Shown here: piece by piece, positions 53,589 to 63,999 of the stretch | How positions within the stretch are numbered: position 1 is the stretch's first letter | How the letters are laid out: every line of letters starts with the position of its first letter | Source: Enterococcus sp. DIV2402 | GTDB lineage: Bacteria > Bacillota > Bacilli > Lactobacillales > Enterococcaceae | Direction of reading: 5' to 3' | DNA length: 64,000 nt | Assembly: GCF_017426705.2 (NCBI RefSeq) | Contig: NZ_CP147251.1 | Span: forward strand, 1,023,501-1,087,500 | Notes under the pieces: model-generated | Databases searched by the model: none | What the model saw: the letters and a program-made list of their open reading frames with translations, nothing else | Told to the model about the DNA's origin: nothing | Position numbers and translations under genes: made by a program

Positions 53589-54974
53589 ATGGAAAAAATT
53601 AGAATCCTACATACGAATGACTTGCATTCACATTTTGAAAATTGGCCTAAAATTCGTCGCTTTATTCAAGAACGTCAAAAAGCCTTAGCAGGCGAGTCTG
53701 TGATCACAATCGATTTAGGAGATTTTTCTGATCGTTGGCATCCTTTAACCGAAGCAAGTGACGGGCAAGCTAATATTGCCTTAATGAATCAAGTGCATTA
53801 TGATGCAGTCACGATTGGCAATAATGAAGGGATTGGCAATGCTAAAGCTATTTTAAATCAGCTGTACAATGAAGCAGATTTTGATATTGTTTTAGCTAAT
53901 CTTTTTGATAAGCAAACTCTGCAACTACCAGATTGGGCAAGCTCTTATAAAATTATAACAAGTCAACAAGGAACTAAAGTCGGTTTGATTGGGGTAACTG
54001 CGCCGTTTCCATTAACTTATACACCCAATGGTTGGGATATTCGTCAATGGATGGATATTTTGCCAGAATTAGTGCAACAGCTCCGTCAACAAGTTGATGT
54101 GATTGTATTATTAAGTCATTTAGGAATTGCAGATGATTATTTGATCGCCGAAGAATTACCAGAAATTGATGTGGTTTTGGGCTCACACACCCATCATTTG
54201 TTTGCATCAGGCGAACGAGTAAACAATACTCAGCTAGCAGCAGCGGGCAAATTTGGGTATTATGTAGGAGAAGTGACGCTATCTTTAAATGACGACCATC
54301 ATATTTTAAAAACGACAGCGCAAACCTTCTCAACTGCTGAAATGCTGGAATTGCCAGAAGATAATGAGGAAATCTTTCATTACATGGAGCAAGGACAAAA
54401 ATTATTAGCTGCTAATAAAGTCGCGTGGTTACCACAGGCGCTAACGCTTAATCCGTATGATGATTACTCCTTAGTCCGTGAAACACTAACCGCTGTACGT
54501 AAAAGAGGAGATACTGAAGTCGCTTTGTTAAATACTGGGTTGTTTTTAGGTGAATTACCAGAAGGGTTAGTTAATCAAGAACAACTGCATACCATTTTAC
54601 CTCATCCGATGCGTTTGATTCGGGTGACCTTATTAGGTCGAGACATTGTTCGAATGGTCTTAGAGATTGAAAAAAATCGGATGTTTTTACGCAATTATCC
54701 CATTGTAGGTATGGGATTTCGGGGAAAAATTTTTGGTGAGATTATTTACGATGGACTAACGTATGATGCGGCTAATCATACCGTTTTATGGAAAGGAAAA
54801 CCCTTAGAATCAGAGAAAAACTATGCTTTTACGACAGTCGATCATTTAATGTTTGTTCCGTTCATTCCAACTATTGAAATTGCTGGTCAACATGAGTTTT
54901 TATTTCCAGAATTTATTCGAACCGTTTTAGGTGAACATCTTGCTCAGAAGTATTCTTTAGCAACCTTAGAATAA
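53589..54974 (+). CDS. YunD-like metallophosphatase/5'-nucleotidase
   Basis: The 461-residue protein has an N-terminal calcineurin-like domain with HTNDLHSHF (residues ~8-16), GDFSDRW, GNNEGIG in place of the usual GNHE, and GSHTHH (about residues 198-203). A C-terminal 5'-nucleotidase domain follows. There is no signal peptide, so it is cytoplasmic like B. subtilis YunD. It probably hydrolyses nucleotides or a related phosphate ester. It is near yutD, yutF and yutG, as in Bacillus. Confidence 0.88.
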   Translation: MEKIRILHTNDLHSHFENWPKIRRFIQERQKALAGESVITIDLGDFSDRWHPLTEASDGQANIALMNQVHYDAVTIGNNEGIGNAKAILNQLYNEADFDIVLANLFDKQTLQLPDWASSYKIITSQQGTKVGLIGVTAPFPLTYTPNGWDIRQWMDILPELVQQLRQQVDVIVLLSHLGIADDYLIAEELPEIDVVLGSHTHHLFASGERVNNTQLAAAGKFGYYVGEVTLSLNDDHHILKTTAQTFSTAEMLELPEDNEEIFHYMEQGQKLLAANKVAWLPQALTLNPYDDYSLVRETLTAVRKRGDTEVALLNTGLFLGELPEGLVNQEQLHTILPHPMRLIRVTLLGRDIVRMVLEIEKNRMFLRNYPIVGMGFRGKIFGEIIYDGLTYDAANHTVLWKGKPLESEKNYAFTTVDHLMFVPFIPTIEIAGQHEFLFPEFIRTVLGEHLAQKYSLATLE

Positions 54975-55037
54975 AATAAGTGACAGACTACACACATTAT
55001 CTAAAAGAAGGTATAATGATGAATAGGTGGTGAAGAA

Positions 55038-55625
55038 ATGACCGAAGAAAAAACAAATATTACAGATGAAATGACAGCAGTCTTAGAAGAAATTGTTGAA
55101 ACGACAGAAAAAGAACAACCGACAAAAGGCGAGCTTGTCCTACCAATTAGCGATACAGAGTTTATGATTGGTAATCGTCAATATAAATTAGTGATGAACT
55201 ATCGTGAAGGGTTTGATGCCCAACGTTTAGGAGAACGCTATAGTGAAGTATTAGCACGTTATGATTATATCGTTGGTGATTGGGGCTATGAACAGTTACG
55301 TTTGAAAGGCTTTTTTGAAGTAACTAATCGTAAAGCACTACCTGATCAGCGTATTGATATGTTAGAAGATTATTTATACGAATATTGCAATTTTGGGTGT
55401 GCTTATTTTGTTATCCAACGTGTAGGGGGGAAACGAGATAAGGTGAATAGTCGTAGACGAAAAAAACGTCAACCATCCGCACAAGCCCATATTTCTGAAA
55501 AGAAAGAGACTGTCTCAAATAAGGTGAAACCAGTGATTAAAACTCGTCAACCAAAAGAAAAACAAGAGAAACAGAAACAGTCGCAAGATAAAAAAAGTTT
55601 TACGATTCGAAAGAGAGAAGAATAA
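55038..55625 (+). CDS. YutD-family protein
   Basis: The 195-residue protein has a conserved central domain (DUF1027; residues ~45-140) with YREGFDAQRLGERYSEVLARYD and an unusual, highly basic C-terminal tail (~145-195) of Lys, Arg and Gln. The tail suggests binding to nucleic acid or ribosomes, but this is inference. Function is unknown. It directly abuts yutF (TAA then ATG). Confidence 0.88.
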   Translation: MTEEKTNITDEMTAVLEEIVETTEKEQPTKGELVLPISDTEFMIGNRQYKLVMNYREGFDAQRLGERYSEVLARYDYIVGDWGYEQLRLKGFFEVTNRKALPDQRIDMLEDYLYEYCNFGCAYFVIQRVGGKRDKVNSRRRKKRQPSAQAHISEKKETVSNKVKPVIKTRQPKEKQEKQKQSQDKKSFTIRKREE

Positions 55626-56399
55626 ATGACTTATAAAGGATACTTAATAGACTTAGATGGAACGATTTATTTAGGCAATGCACCTATTCCTGCTGGTAAA
55701 CGTTTCGTTGAAGAACTACAACGTCGTAATTTACCATTTTTATTTGTTACAAACAATACAACAAAGAGTCCTGAAACAGTGGCTCAACGCCTAGCAAATG
55801 AATTTGATATTCATGTGGCGGCTGAAAAGATTTATACGGCTAGTTTAGCAACAATTGATTATATGCATGATGATCAAAAGGGCAATAAAGTGTATGTTGT
55901 GGGCGAAACCGGTTTAATTGATTTAATTTTATCTGCTGGTTTTGAATGGGATGAAAAAAATCCCGATTACGTAGTCGTTGGGTTAGATTCTCATGTTACT
56001 TATGAAAAACTAACAATTGCGACATTAGCAATCCAAAATGGAGCAACCTTTATTGGAACCAATCCAGATAAAAATATTCCGACTGAACGAGGTTTACTTC
56101 CAGGCGCTGGAGCGATAATCAGCTTATTGGAAACAGCAACTCGTGTTCGTCCAATTTTTATTGGGAAACCAGAAGCAATCATTATGGAAAAAGCTTTAGA
56201 TCATATTGGTTTAACGAAAGAAGAAGTCATTATGGTAGGCGATAATTACGAAACAGACATTCGTTCTGGAATCAACAATGGAATGGATAGTTTATTGGTC
56301 TTATCGGGTTTTACACCTAAAGCAGCAGTGCCTACGTTGCCTGTTGCCCCTACGTATGTCTTAGATAGTTTAGACGAATGGAATTTTGATAATGAATAA
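55626..56399 (+). CDS. HAD-family phosphatase YutF (TIGR01457 type)
   Basis: The 257-residue cytoplasmic hydrolase has HAD motif [12 protein letters not shown], motif [11 protein letters not shown], a Lys in GKPEA and motif [12 protein letters not shown]. It belongs to the NagD/AraL-like subgroup with a C2 cap, acting on small phosphorylated metabolites. The start is directly after the yutD stop, and its 3' end overlaps lit by 8 bp, forming a yutD-yutF-lit unit. Confidence 0.92.
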   Translation: MTYKGYLIDLDGTIYLGNAPIPAGKRFVEELQRRNLPFLFVTNNTTKSPETVAQRLANEFDIHVAAEKIYTASLATIDYMHDDQKGNKVYVVGETGLIDLILSAGFEWDEKNPDYVVVGLDSHVTYEKLTIATLAIQNGATFIGTNPDKNIPTERGLLPGAGAIISLLETATRVRPIFIGKPEAIIMEKALDHIGLTKEEVIMVGDNYETDIRSGINNGMDSLLVLSGFTPKAAVPTLPVAPTYVLDSLDEWNFDNE

Positions 56400-57039
56400 A
56401 AAATGGCAATGGTTAGAGCGATTAGGAATGATGGCTTTCTTTTTAACAGCTATTAGTTTAGCTATCACGTTAACGATTAATTTTCTGCCTTTGTACAGTT
56501 GGTCAGTCGATCAATTTGATTTACTAAACTACACCACTTTATCTAAAAAAGAATTGTTGGAGAATTATCATTTATTGTTAAATTTTTTAAATAATCCGTG
56601 GAATCAAACATTAGCATTACCCGATTTTCCCATGTCTGAAGCAGGTGCGGGTCATTTTTACGATGTGAAAAAACTATTTCTACTTAATTATACTGTTTTA
56701 GCAGTAACAATTATTCCAACAGGTATATTTTTAGGTTATTTACAAAAAAATCGTCGGTTTTGGCGAATGCTGTTACCTACTCAAATTGGAATGTTAGCAC
56801 CAGTGGTTTTTGGCTTTTTCATGTTTGTTGGTTTTGATGCCTTTTTCATTAAATTCCATGAATTGTTTTTTAGTAATGATGATTGGTTATTCAACCCAGC
56901 AACGGATCCAATTATTAACGTTTTGCCGGAACAATTTTTTATGTATTGTTTTATTCTATTTTTTATTTTAATAGAAATCTTTTTCTTAGTTCCTTTTTTA
57001 TTAGGGCGTAGAGAATTAAAAAGAAGTTCGCACAACTAA
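56392..57039 (+). CDS. lit: Lipoprotein intramolecular transacylase Lit (TIGR01906 family)
   Basis: The ~215-residue membrane protein has four hydrophobic segments (residues ~12-35, ~93-115, ~125-150, ~180-205). The conserved motifs [10 protein letters not shown] and [11 protein letters not shown] place it in the family identified as Lit. Lit moves an acyl chain from the glycerol to the N-terminal Cys of lipoproteins and so makes lyso-form lipoproteins, which are less visible to host TLR2. It overlaps the end of yutF by eight bases. A TTG two codons upstream is a possible start. Confidence 0.85.
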   Translation: MNKKWQWLERLGMMAFFLTAISLAITLTINFLPLYSWSVDQFDLLNYTTLSKKELLENYHLLLNFLNNPWNQTLALPDFPMSEAGAGHFYDVKKLFLLNYTVLAVTIIPTGIFLGYLQKNRRFWRMLLPTQIGMLAPVVFGFFMFVGFDAFFIKFHELFFSNDDWLFNPATDPIINVLPEQFFMYCFILFFILIEIFFLVPFLLGRRELKRSSHN

Positions 57040-57058
57040 ATCATGCGAACTTCTTTTT
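57018..57058. terminator. Bidirectional terminator between lit and yutG
   Basis: A 15-bp stem (57018-57032 with 57044-57058) lies between convergent genes and overlaps their ends. It has A and T tracts on both sides. Confidence 0.9.
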
Positions 57059-57566
57059 ATTGTGTAATATCATGTGCTCTATCTGGGTATTGATGTGCTA
57101 AACGACTCGCAGCAGATGCCGCAATTGCGCCCACAATATCATCCAAAAAGGTATGGACGCGTGGACCATCATGACTATTTAGTTCAGCTAAAATTCCTGG
57201 TTTTACTTTATCAATGTATCCATAATTTGTGAAACCAATCGAACCATAAACATTAACAATCGATAGTGCCAGAATTTCATCGATTCCGTACAGCCCTTCA
57301 TCTTCAGCAACAATTTCTTGTAGCGGTTGGAGTAATTTATCTTCTTCAGCTAAAATATCTAATTGAATACCCGTTAAAATGGCATTGTGCACTTCACGTT
57401 TACTTAAAACAGAGTTGACACTATCGACACATTCTTCCAAAGCTAAATCCGGCAAATATTTCTTTTGCAAATGCATCACCAAATTGGCAATATCGACAAT
57501 CGAAACACCACGATCGCCTAATAATTGGCGTGCTTTTTGTTCTAACGCACTTGTTTGTAAGACCAT
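57057..57566 (-). CDS. Phosphatidylglycerophosphatase A-like protein (YutG)
   Basis: The 169-residue protein belongs to the PgpA family. Conserved parts are DRGVSIVDIA near the N-terminus, YGSIGFTNYGYIDK, and the catalytic-type HTFLDDIVGAIAA stretch (about residues 140-152). Unlike E. coli PgpA it lacks membrane segments. The Firmicute YutG group is soluble. It probably dephosphorylates a phosphatidyl- or prenyl-like phosphate. The exact role is uncertain. RBS: AGGAGG. Confidence 0.85.
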   Translation of the reverse strand: MVLQTSALEQKARQLLGDRGVSIVDIANLVMHLQKKYLPDLALEECVDSVNSVLSKREVHNAILTGIQLDILAEEDKLLQPLQEIVAEDEGLYGIDEILALSIVNVYGSIGFTNYGYIDKVKPGILAELNSHDGPRVHTFLDDIVGAIAASAASRLAHQYPDRAHDITQ

Positions 57567-57611
57567 AAAAAAATCCTCCTATCAGATTTTCGATTATTCT
57601 ATTCTTTCATG

Positions 57612-57618
57612 GTATACT
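57612..57618 (+). promoter_or_regulatory. -10 box of the YuzB-like gene
   Basis: TATACT with an upstream TGG (TGGTATACT) forms an extended -10, about 41 bp before the start codon. Confidence 0.5.
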
Positions 57619-57658
57619 ATTGCACGATTGGAATCAAATAAAGAAAAGCGGTGAAGGT

Positions 57659-57901
57659 ATGTTTCCTCTGGTAGAATTTTGTGAAACAAATTTAGCAGAA
57701 GGCAGTCAAGTAGTGATGGATGCCTTAGAATCCCTGGAAGATGTGGATGTTATGATGTATTCCTGTTTAAGTGAGTGTACGCTTTGTGCTCAAAAACCTT
57801 TTTGCTTTTTTGAAGGTGAGCGTCTAGCTGCTGAGACACCAGCGCAACTACTTCATTTAGTTAAAGATAAATTAGTCGAATGGCATGAAGAATATTTATA
57901 G
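57659..57901 (+). CDS. YuzB-like DUF1450 protein
   Basis: The 80-residue protein begins MFPLVEFCETNLAEGS, the family start, and has a CLSECTLCAQKPF segment with three Cys that may bind metal or form disulfides. It resembles B. subtilis YuzB, which is encoded near ferredoxin-NADP reductase (yumC). Here too the reductase gene is next. A link to redox or iron-sulfur chemistry is plausible but unproven. The RBS is weak (GGTGAAGGT). Confidence 0.82.
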   Translation: MFPLVEFCETNLAEGSQVVMDALESLEDVDVMMYSCLSECTLCAQKPFCFFEGERLAAETPAQLLHLVKDKLVEWHEEYL

Positions 57902-57904
57902 ATA

Positions 57905-57939
57905 AAAAGAGGAAAGTTCAATCAGAACTTTCCTCTTTT
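57905..57939. terminator. Terminator between the YuzB-like and reductase genes
   Basis: A perfect 15-bp stem (57905-57919 with 57925-57939) with a 5-nt loop serves both convergent genes. Confidence 0.92.
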
Positions 57940-57941
57940 GT

Positions 57942-58922
57942 TTATTCTTGGAAGAGACTGGTACTGTGCGCAGGTTGTGTGCGATTTTTCGGATTAATGT
58001 AATGTAGCGCATTGTTTACGGCAGTCGGCGCTTCGCCAAATCCTGTCGCAATTAAATTGACTTTGCCGTCATACAATGTGATATCCCCACAACAATAAAC
58101 ACCTTCCATCGAGCTACGCATATCCGAACGAACCGGAATCCCTTGACGAGAACTCGTAATGCCCCAGTCTTTTAAGTTTAACGAAGAGGAGAAACCGTAA
58201 TTAACGATTAAATAATCCACAGACAAACGAACGGTTTCGTCACTTTTTGGTTCTTGAAGGTAAATCTCTTCTAACATTCGTTCTCCCACGACATCTTTAA
58301 TGATATAAGGGGTCATAATGTTAACGGAGGATTGTTTTAATTGATTGACGCTATGTTCATGCGCGCGAAACTCTGAGCGACGATGAATCAAAGAGACTTC
58401 GGCAGCAATTGGGGCTAACATCAACGCCCAATCAATCGCAGAATCACCGCCCCCAGCAATGGCGACTTTTTTCCCAGCGTATTTCATCAAATCAGGAACA
58501 TAATAATCAATGCCGTAGTTTTCAAAATTTTCAGCATTCGGTACGGTTAATTTTCGTGGTTGGAACGAGCCGTTGCCTAAGGCTAAAATAACCGCACGTG
58601 AATAATGCGTTCGTTTATTCGTCGTTACTTCAATGATGCCGTCTTCTTGGCGCTCAATTTTTAAGACTTGTTCTTCTAAGCAATAGCGTTGATTAAACGT
58701 AGTAATTTGTTTTTCCAATTTTTGCACCAAATCACCCGCTTTAATTTTAGGGTATCCCGGAATATCATAAATGTATTTTTCAGGATACAAGGTGGACAGT
58801 TGACCACCGAGTTGTGGTAAGGTGTCAATAATTTTCGTTTTGGCATTGCGCATTCCGGCATAAAAGGCAGCGAACATCCCCGCCGGACCTGCGCCGACAA
58901 TTGTAATATCGTAAATGGTCAT
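57942..58922 (-). CDS. Ferredoxin-NADP reductase, type 2 (YumC-like)
   Basis: The 326-residue thioredoxin-reductase-like flavoprotein has FAD motif IVGAGPAGMFAA (about residues 8-19), NADPH motif IAGGGDSAIDWAL (about residues 154-166) and a late GDITLYDGK segment. It lacks the CxxC active site of thioredoxin reductase, which marks it as a ferredoxin/flavodoxin-NADP reductase. It reduces ferredoxin or flavodoxin with NADPH. An extended -10 (TGCTATAAT) lies on the minus strand at 58967-58975. Confidence 0.92.
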   Translation of the reverse strand: MTIYDITIVGAGPAGMFAAFYAGMRNAKTKIIDTLPQLGGQLSTLYPEKYIYDIPGYPKIKAGDLVQKLEKQITTFNQRYCLEEQVLKIERQEDGIIEVTTNKRTHYSRAVILALGNGSFQPRKLTVPNAENFENYGIDYYVPDLMKYAGKKVAIAGGGDSAIDWALMLAPIAAEVSLIHRRSEFRAHEHSVNQLKQSSVNIMTPYIIKDVVGERMLEEIYLQEPKSDETVRLSVDYLIVNYGFSSSLNLKDWGITSSRQGIPVRSDMRSSMEGVYCCGDITLYDGKVNLIATGFGEAPTAVNNALHYINPKNRTQPAHSTSLFQE

Positions 58923-58966
58923 AAGTATAAGCTCCTTTATAAACTGAACATTGTTTTGCAGTTACC

Positions 58967-58975
58967 ATTATAGCA
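58967..58975 (-). promoter_or_regulatory. Extended -10 of the ferredoxin-NADP reductase gene
   Basis: On the minus strand TGCTATAAT combines a TGn extension with a consensus -10, about 45 bp before the start codon. Confidence 0.5.
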
Positions 58976-59048
58976 AAGAATATTGTGCGTGGCATTTTTA
59001 TTTTTTTCTGCTATTATTAGACTATCAAACCGTAAGGAGGAGATTTTT

Positions 59049-59636
59049 TTGTCTCAATTTCCACAATTAGACTTAGCAAATCAAAAGGGTGTCAAAGCAC
59101 TCGTTAAAACAAACCGTGGGGATATTACTATTCAATTATTCCCAGAACACGCACCAAAAACAGTTGAAAATTTTGTTCAATTAGCCAAAAAAGGTTACTA
59201 TGATGGCATTATTTTCCACCGTGTGATTCCTGATTTTATGATTCAAGGTGGCGATCCAACTGGTACAGGTATGGGTGGCGAAAGTATTTATGGTTCAAGC
59301 TTTGAAGATGAATTTTCACAAGAATTATTCAACTTACGTGGTGCCTTATCAATGGCAAATGCTGGTCCAAACACAAATGGTAGTCAATTCTTTATCGTAA
59401 ACAACCAAAATGTACCTGCCAACATGATTGGTCAAATGGAAAGTGCGGGCTACCCGTCTGAAATCATTGATGTCTATAAAAAAGGCGGTACACCTTGGTT
59501 AGACTTCCGTCATACAGTATTTGGTCAAGTGACAGAAGGCATGGATGTTGTGGATGAAATTGGTGGTGTACAACGCGGTCCTCAAGATCGACCTGTACAT
59601 GATGTAGTTATTGAAACAATCGAAATTAGTGAATAG
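59049..59636 (+). CDS. Cyclophilin-type peptidyl-prolyl cis-trans isomerase
   Basis: The 195-residue cytoplasmic protein catalyses proline isomerisation in folding proteins. Active-site motifs are [15 protein letters not shown] (catalytic Arg), [18 protein letters not shown] and the late [15 protein letters not shown]. No signal peptide is present with this start. The TTG at 59049 follows TAAGGAGGAG. A longer frame starting at 58983 would add a chance hydrophobic leader and has no RBS. Confidence 0.94.
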   Translation: MSQFPQLDLANQKGVKALVKTNRGDITIQLFPEHAPKTVENFVQLAKKGYYDGIIFHRVIPDFMIQGGDPTGTGMGGESIYGSSFEDEFSQELFNLRGALSMANAGPNTNGSQFFIVNNQNVPANMIGQMESAGYPSEIIDVYKKGGTPWLDFRHTVFGQVTEGMDVVDEIGGVQRGPQDRPVHDVVIETIEISE

Positions 59637-59656
59637 CATTTAAAAAGAAAAACTGA

Positions 59657-59713
59657 AATCCGAATGATACGATTTTGCTGGTACAAAGCAAAATCGTATC
59701 ATTCGGTTTTTTT
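59657..59713 (+). terminator. Cyclophilin gene terminator
   Basis: A perfect 20-bp stem (59660-59679 with 59687-59706) ends in a run of T residues. It may also terminate the patB remnant on the other strand. Confidence 0.93.
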
Positions 59714-59719
59714 GTGAAA

Positions 59720-60879
59720 TTAAAATACTTGAGCAATTCGCTGCAAGGCAGTTTCTAGGATGCTTCGTGGGCAAGCCACATTTAAACGCATGTGTTGATC
59801 GCCTCTTGAACCAAATGGAATACCCGAGTTCAAAACAACTCCCGCTTCTTCAATCATTTTTTTATTCAGCTGACTATTTGTTAACTGGTAAGCTGAAAAA
59901 TCAAGCCATATCAGATAAGTCGCTTCAGGTTTCATATAGTAGATATTTGGAAGGTGCTGATCTAAAAAATTTAAAGTAAATTGTATGTTTTCTTCTATAT
60001 AAGCTAATAAATCCCTTAGCCATTGTTCACCATGTTGATAAGCTGCTTGTGTACCGATCATGCCAAATGTGTTAATTTCATTCTGGCAAAGTTGTTTTTG
60101 GACGGTCTTAAATCTCTGACGTAAATCGGGATTTTTAATAAAAACCATCGATTGTTTTATACCAGCTAAATTGAAGGTTTTAGTTGCAGAAGTTAATACG
60201 ATTGAATGCTCCTTAAAAATTGTATCGACATTATGATAAGTTGTAAATACATGGGGTGCAAAAACTAAATCTTGATGAATTTCATCGCTAATCACAAGGA
60301 CCTGGTGTTTTTGACAAATCAAACCAATTTGGTACAATTCTTCTTGCTTCCATACACGTCCACCAGGATTATGAGGATTACATAAGATAAATAGCTTCAC
60401 ATTTTCTTCTATAATAAGTTTTTCAAAAAGCTCAAAATCAATTTGGAATGTTTGACTGCCAGTTAATTGATTACGAATAAGTTTTCGTTGATTAGCTTTA
60501 ATCACAGCAGCAAACGGAGGATAGACAGGATCGTGAATTAAAATGGCATCATTGGGTTTTGTAAAAGCTTGGATTGCTAAGGCAATACTTGGGACAACAC
60601 CACTATGAAAAAGAATCTCTTCTTTTTTAGGGTGTACTGATGTTGTTTAGCTTGCCAATTGATAATTGATTCATATAATTCATTTGGGAAAGTTGCATAA
60701 CCAAAAATACCTTGATTGACATATTCGCAGAAAGCAGTTTGTACAGCTGGTAAAGCAGGGAAATCCATATCGGCAATCCAGAGTGGCAGCAATGAGTCTT
60801 TTTCGTAGTTCTTTATAGGAGTGTCCCATTTGACACTGTTCGTATTTTTTCGTGGAATGACTGTATCGAATTCATTCAT
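59720..60879 (-). pseudogene. PatB/MalY-type aminotransferase (C-S lyase), frameshifted
   Basis: Two adjacent frames together give one ~386-residue class I/II PLP enzyme. The N-terminal part (60577-60879, MNEFDTVIPR) ends out of frame. The C-terminal part (from about 60630 down to 59720) carries the PLP Lys in SATKTFNLAG. The frames would join if the T6 run at 60623-60628 (A6 on the coding strand) had seven bases. PatB/MalY enzymes cleave cystathionine or cysteine. It could be a real pseudogene, a phase-variable gene, or a sequencing error. The start has a GGGAGG RBS. Confidence 0.85.
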
Positions 60880-60937
60880 AATAAATCCTCCCTTATAAAG
60901 CAAGTGAATCTCTGCTTCATTTTTTGATTAGTTATAG

Positions 60938-60943
60938 TATAAT
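60938..60943 (+). promoter_or_regulatory. -10 box of the S1-domain gene
   Basis: A consensus TATAAT lies 25 bp before the start codon. The -35 region is weak. Confidence 0.5.
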
Positions 60944-60968
60944 AAAAGATGCGAAGAGAGGGAACGAT

Positions 60969-61343
60969 ATGACATATAAAATTGGGGATATTTTAGAAGG
61001 AACAGTGACCGGAATTCAACCATATGGTGCATTCGTTTCATTAGATGGTGAAACGCAAGGGTTGATTCATGTGTCGGAAATACAGTCAGGTTTTACAAAA
61101 AACATTCATGAAGTCCTGCAAATAGGTGATGCAGTAAACGTACAAGTAATTGATATCGATGAATATACAAAAAAAATTAGTTTGTCACGTCGAACGTTAG
61201 AAACAAAATTTGTACATACCGTACATCGTAAAAAACGTTACTTCACGAATAAAAATAAACGCATTGGTTTTCGAACTATTGATGAACATTTACCGCTTTG
61301 GATTAAAGAAGCACTGGAAATGCTTTCTTCAGAAAAATGCTGA
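60969..61343 (+). CDS. S1-domain RNA-binding protein (CvfD/GSP13-like)
   Basis: The 124-residue protein has an N-terminal S1 domain (residues ~3-75) with YGAFVSLDGETQGLIHVSEI and the ISLSRRTLE end, and a basic C-terminal part (~80-124). It resembles GSP13/YugI in Bacillus and CvfD in streptococci, which affect translation and virulence gene expression. Start by RBS GAGAGGGAACG. It is divergent from the patB-like gene. Confidence 0.85.
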   Translation: MTYKIGDILEGTVTGIQPYGAFVSLDGETQGLIHVSEIQSGFTKNIHEVLQIGDAVNVQVIDIDEYTKKISLSRRTLETKFVHTVHRKKRYFTNKNKRIGFRTIDEHLPLWIKEALEMLSSEKC

Positions 61344-61413
61344 AAATCAACTGTATCTGTTGATAAATTGTGTTATCATATAGGAATAGAAGAGAATACC
61401 GATCGAGGTGAGT

Positions 61414-61779
61414 ATGTTGAAAAACAAAAGAGTTGCCGGAACAGTCATGCTTCATTTGGAAGATGGCTCGAAGAAATTTTTGATGCGCATAGTTGATGAG
61501 AAATTAGAATTAGCATCTACAGCTTTTTCAGAAGAACGTACAGGATTAGCAAATATCTTACAGTTATTAAAAGAAACAGTACACCTTGATATTTCCTGCA
61601 TTGAGTTAGTTGAACTAACGAATGGTTATGCAGATAATATGAGCATTCCACTGTTTGTGTTTGAAACACAAGAAAAAGATCAAAGTAATTCATTACCAGA
61701 AGAATATGCTTGGAAAGAAGCAAAAGATTTTCGTCAAATTATTCAAGATTATGATATTGATGGAATGCCTTTTTTCTAA
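61414..61779 (+). CDS. Hypothetical protein, about 121 residues
   Basis: The protein is soluble and has no recognised motif. Its N-terminal half is predicted to be alpha/beta (VAGTVMLHLEDGSKKFLMRIVDE) and the end is acidic (IIQDYDIDGMPFF). Possible starts are GTG at 61408, ATG at 61414 and TTG at 61417. The TTG has the best distance to GAGGTG. It is the last protein gene before the rRNA operon and has its own terminator. Confidence 0.7.
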   Translation: MLKNKRVAGTVMLHLEDGSKKFLMRIVDEKLELASTAFSEERTGLANILQLLKETVHLDISCIELVELTNGYADNMSIPLFVFETQEKDQSNSLPEEYAWKEAKDFRQIIQDYDIDGMPFF

Positions 61780-61791
61780 AAAAATGATATT

Positions 61792-61814
61792 AAGCCGATT
61801 TTCGGCTTTTTTTT
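61792..61814 (+). terminator. Terminator before the rRNA operon
   Basis: AAGCCGA (61792-61798) pairs with TCGGCTT (61802-61808) around a 3-nt loop, followed by six T residues. Confidence 0.9.
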
Positions 61815-61965
61815 ACCGATATTTTCAGGAAGTGTAGAACTACAATGTTCGAATTTTCGGATAATAAAAGTGATGAATAAATAGTTATAGCTTTATTCTT
61901 TTTGAAATACGAACAAACATAGATATAGTCGGCATTTTGACTCAAAATACCGATTGTTTTTTTAG

Positions 61966-61994
61966 TTGACGCTATGGATAAAACGTGATAAATT
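61966..61994 (+). promoter_or_regulatory. rRNA promoter P1
   Basis: TTGACG (61966-61971) with ATAAAT or TAAATT 16-17 bp downstream (61988-61994). It is the weakest of four tandem promoters. Confidence 0.6.
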
Positions 61995-62055
61995 AATCAA
62001 CGTTGGTTGAATGACTAACTACAAATAAAACTTTTGAAATTTTTGAAAAAAAGAG

Positions 62056-62084
62056 TTGACGAAGTAAATGACAGATGATATTAT
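62056..62084 (+). promoter_or_regulatory. rRNA promoter P2
   Basis: TTGACG (62056-62061), a 17-bp spacer and TATTAT (62079-62084). Confidence 0.75.
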
Positions 62085-62151
62085 AACGAAGTCGCAAAAA
62101 TTTAATCAATTATGAACGTTGTAAATACAACGAAAATAATTAAAAATGTTG

Positions 62152-62180
62152 TTGACAAATAACAATTCATTTGTTAAATT
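62152..62180 (+). promoter_or_regulatory. rRNA promoter P3
   Basis: A perfect TTGACA (62152-62157), a 17-bp spacer and TAAATT (62175-62180). Confidence 0.75.
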
Positions 62181-62239
62181 TATAAAGTCGCTGTGAAGAA
62201 GTTAATTACTTCTTGAAAAAAACTTTTTGAAAAATATAG

Positions 62240-62268
62240 TTGACATTCACTTGTTAAACTGATATGAT
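62240..62268 (+). promoter_or_regulatory. rRNA promoter P4
   Basis: A perfect TTGACA (62240-62245), a 17-bp spacer and TATGAT (62263-62268). It is the closest promoter to 16S rRNA, about 167 bp upstream of it. Confidence 0.85.
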
Positions 62269-62293
62269 ATAAAAGTTGCTAACACAGCAAGGT

Positions 62294-62316
62294 AGACCTT
62301 TGAAAACTGAACAAAG
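62294..62316 (+). promoter_or_regulatory. boxA-like antitermination element
   Basis: CTTTGAAAACTGAAC after the last promoter resembles the boxA of Gram-positive rRNA operons (TGCTCTTTGAAAACT in Bacillus), where NusB/S10 bind to prevent premature termination. Confidence 0.55.
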
Positions 62317-62333
62317 CAAGCAAACGAACCAAT

Positions 62334-62371
62334 TGTGTAGGACACTTCTATTAGATAGAAGTAACACAAAA
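62334..62371 (+). other. rRNA leader stem-loop
   Basis: ACTTCTA/TAGAAGT form a hairpin, with flanking TTGTGT/ACACAA pairing outside it. The nested stem lies in the spacer between boxA and 16S, and is probably part of the precursor RNA structure used in processing. Confidence 0.5.
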
Positions 62372-62434
62372 TAAGCAAGCAGTAATGCTAGCAAACGTTA
62401 TTTATGAGCTTAACAATCGAAAGATTGTTTCAAC

Positions 62435-63999
<1,565 letters not shown>

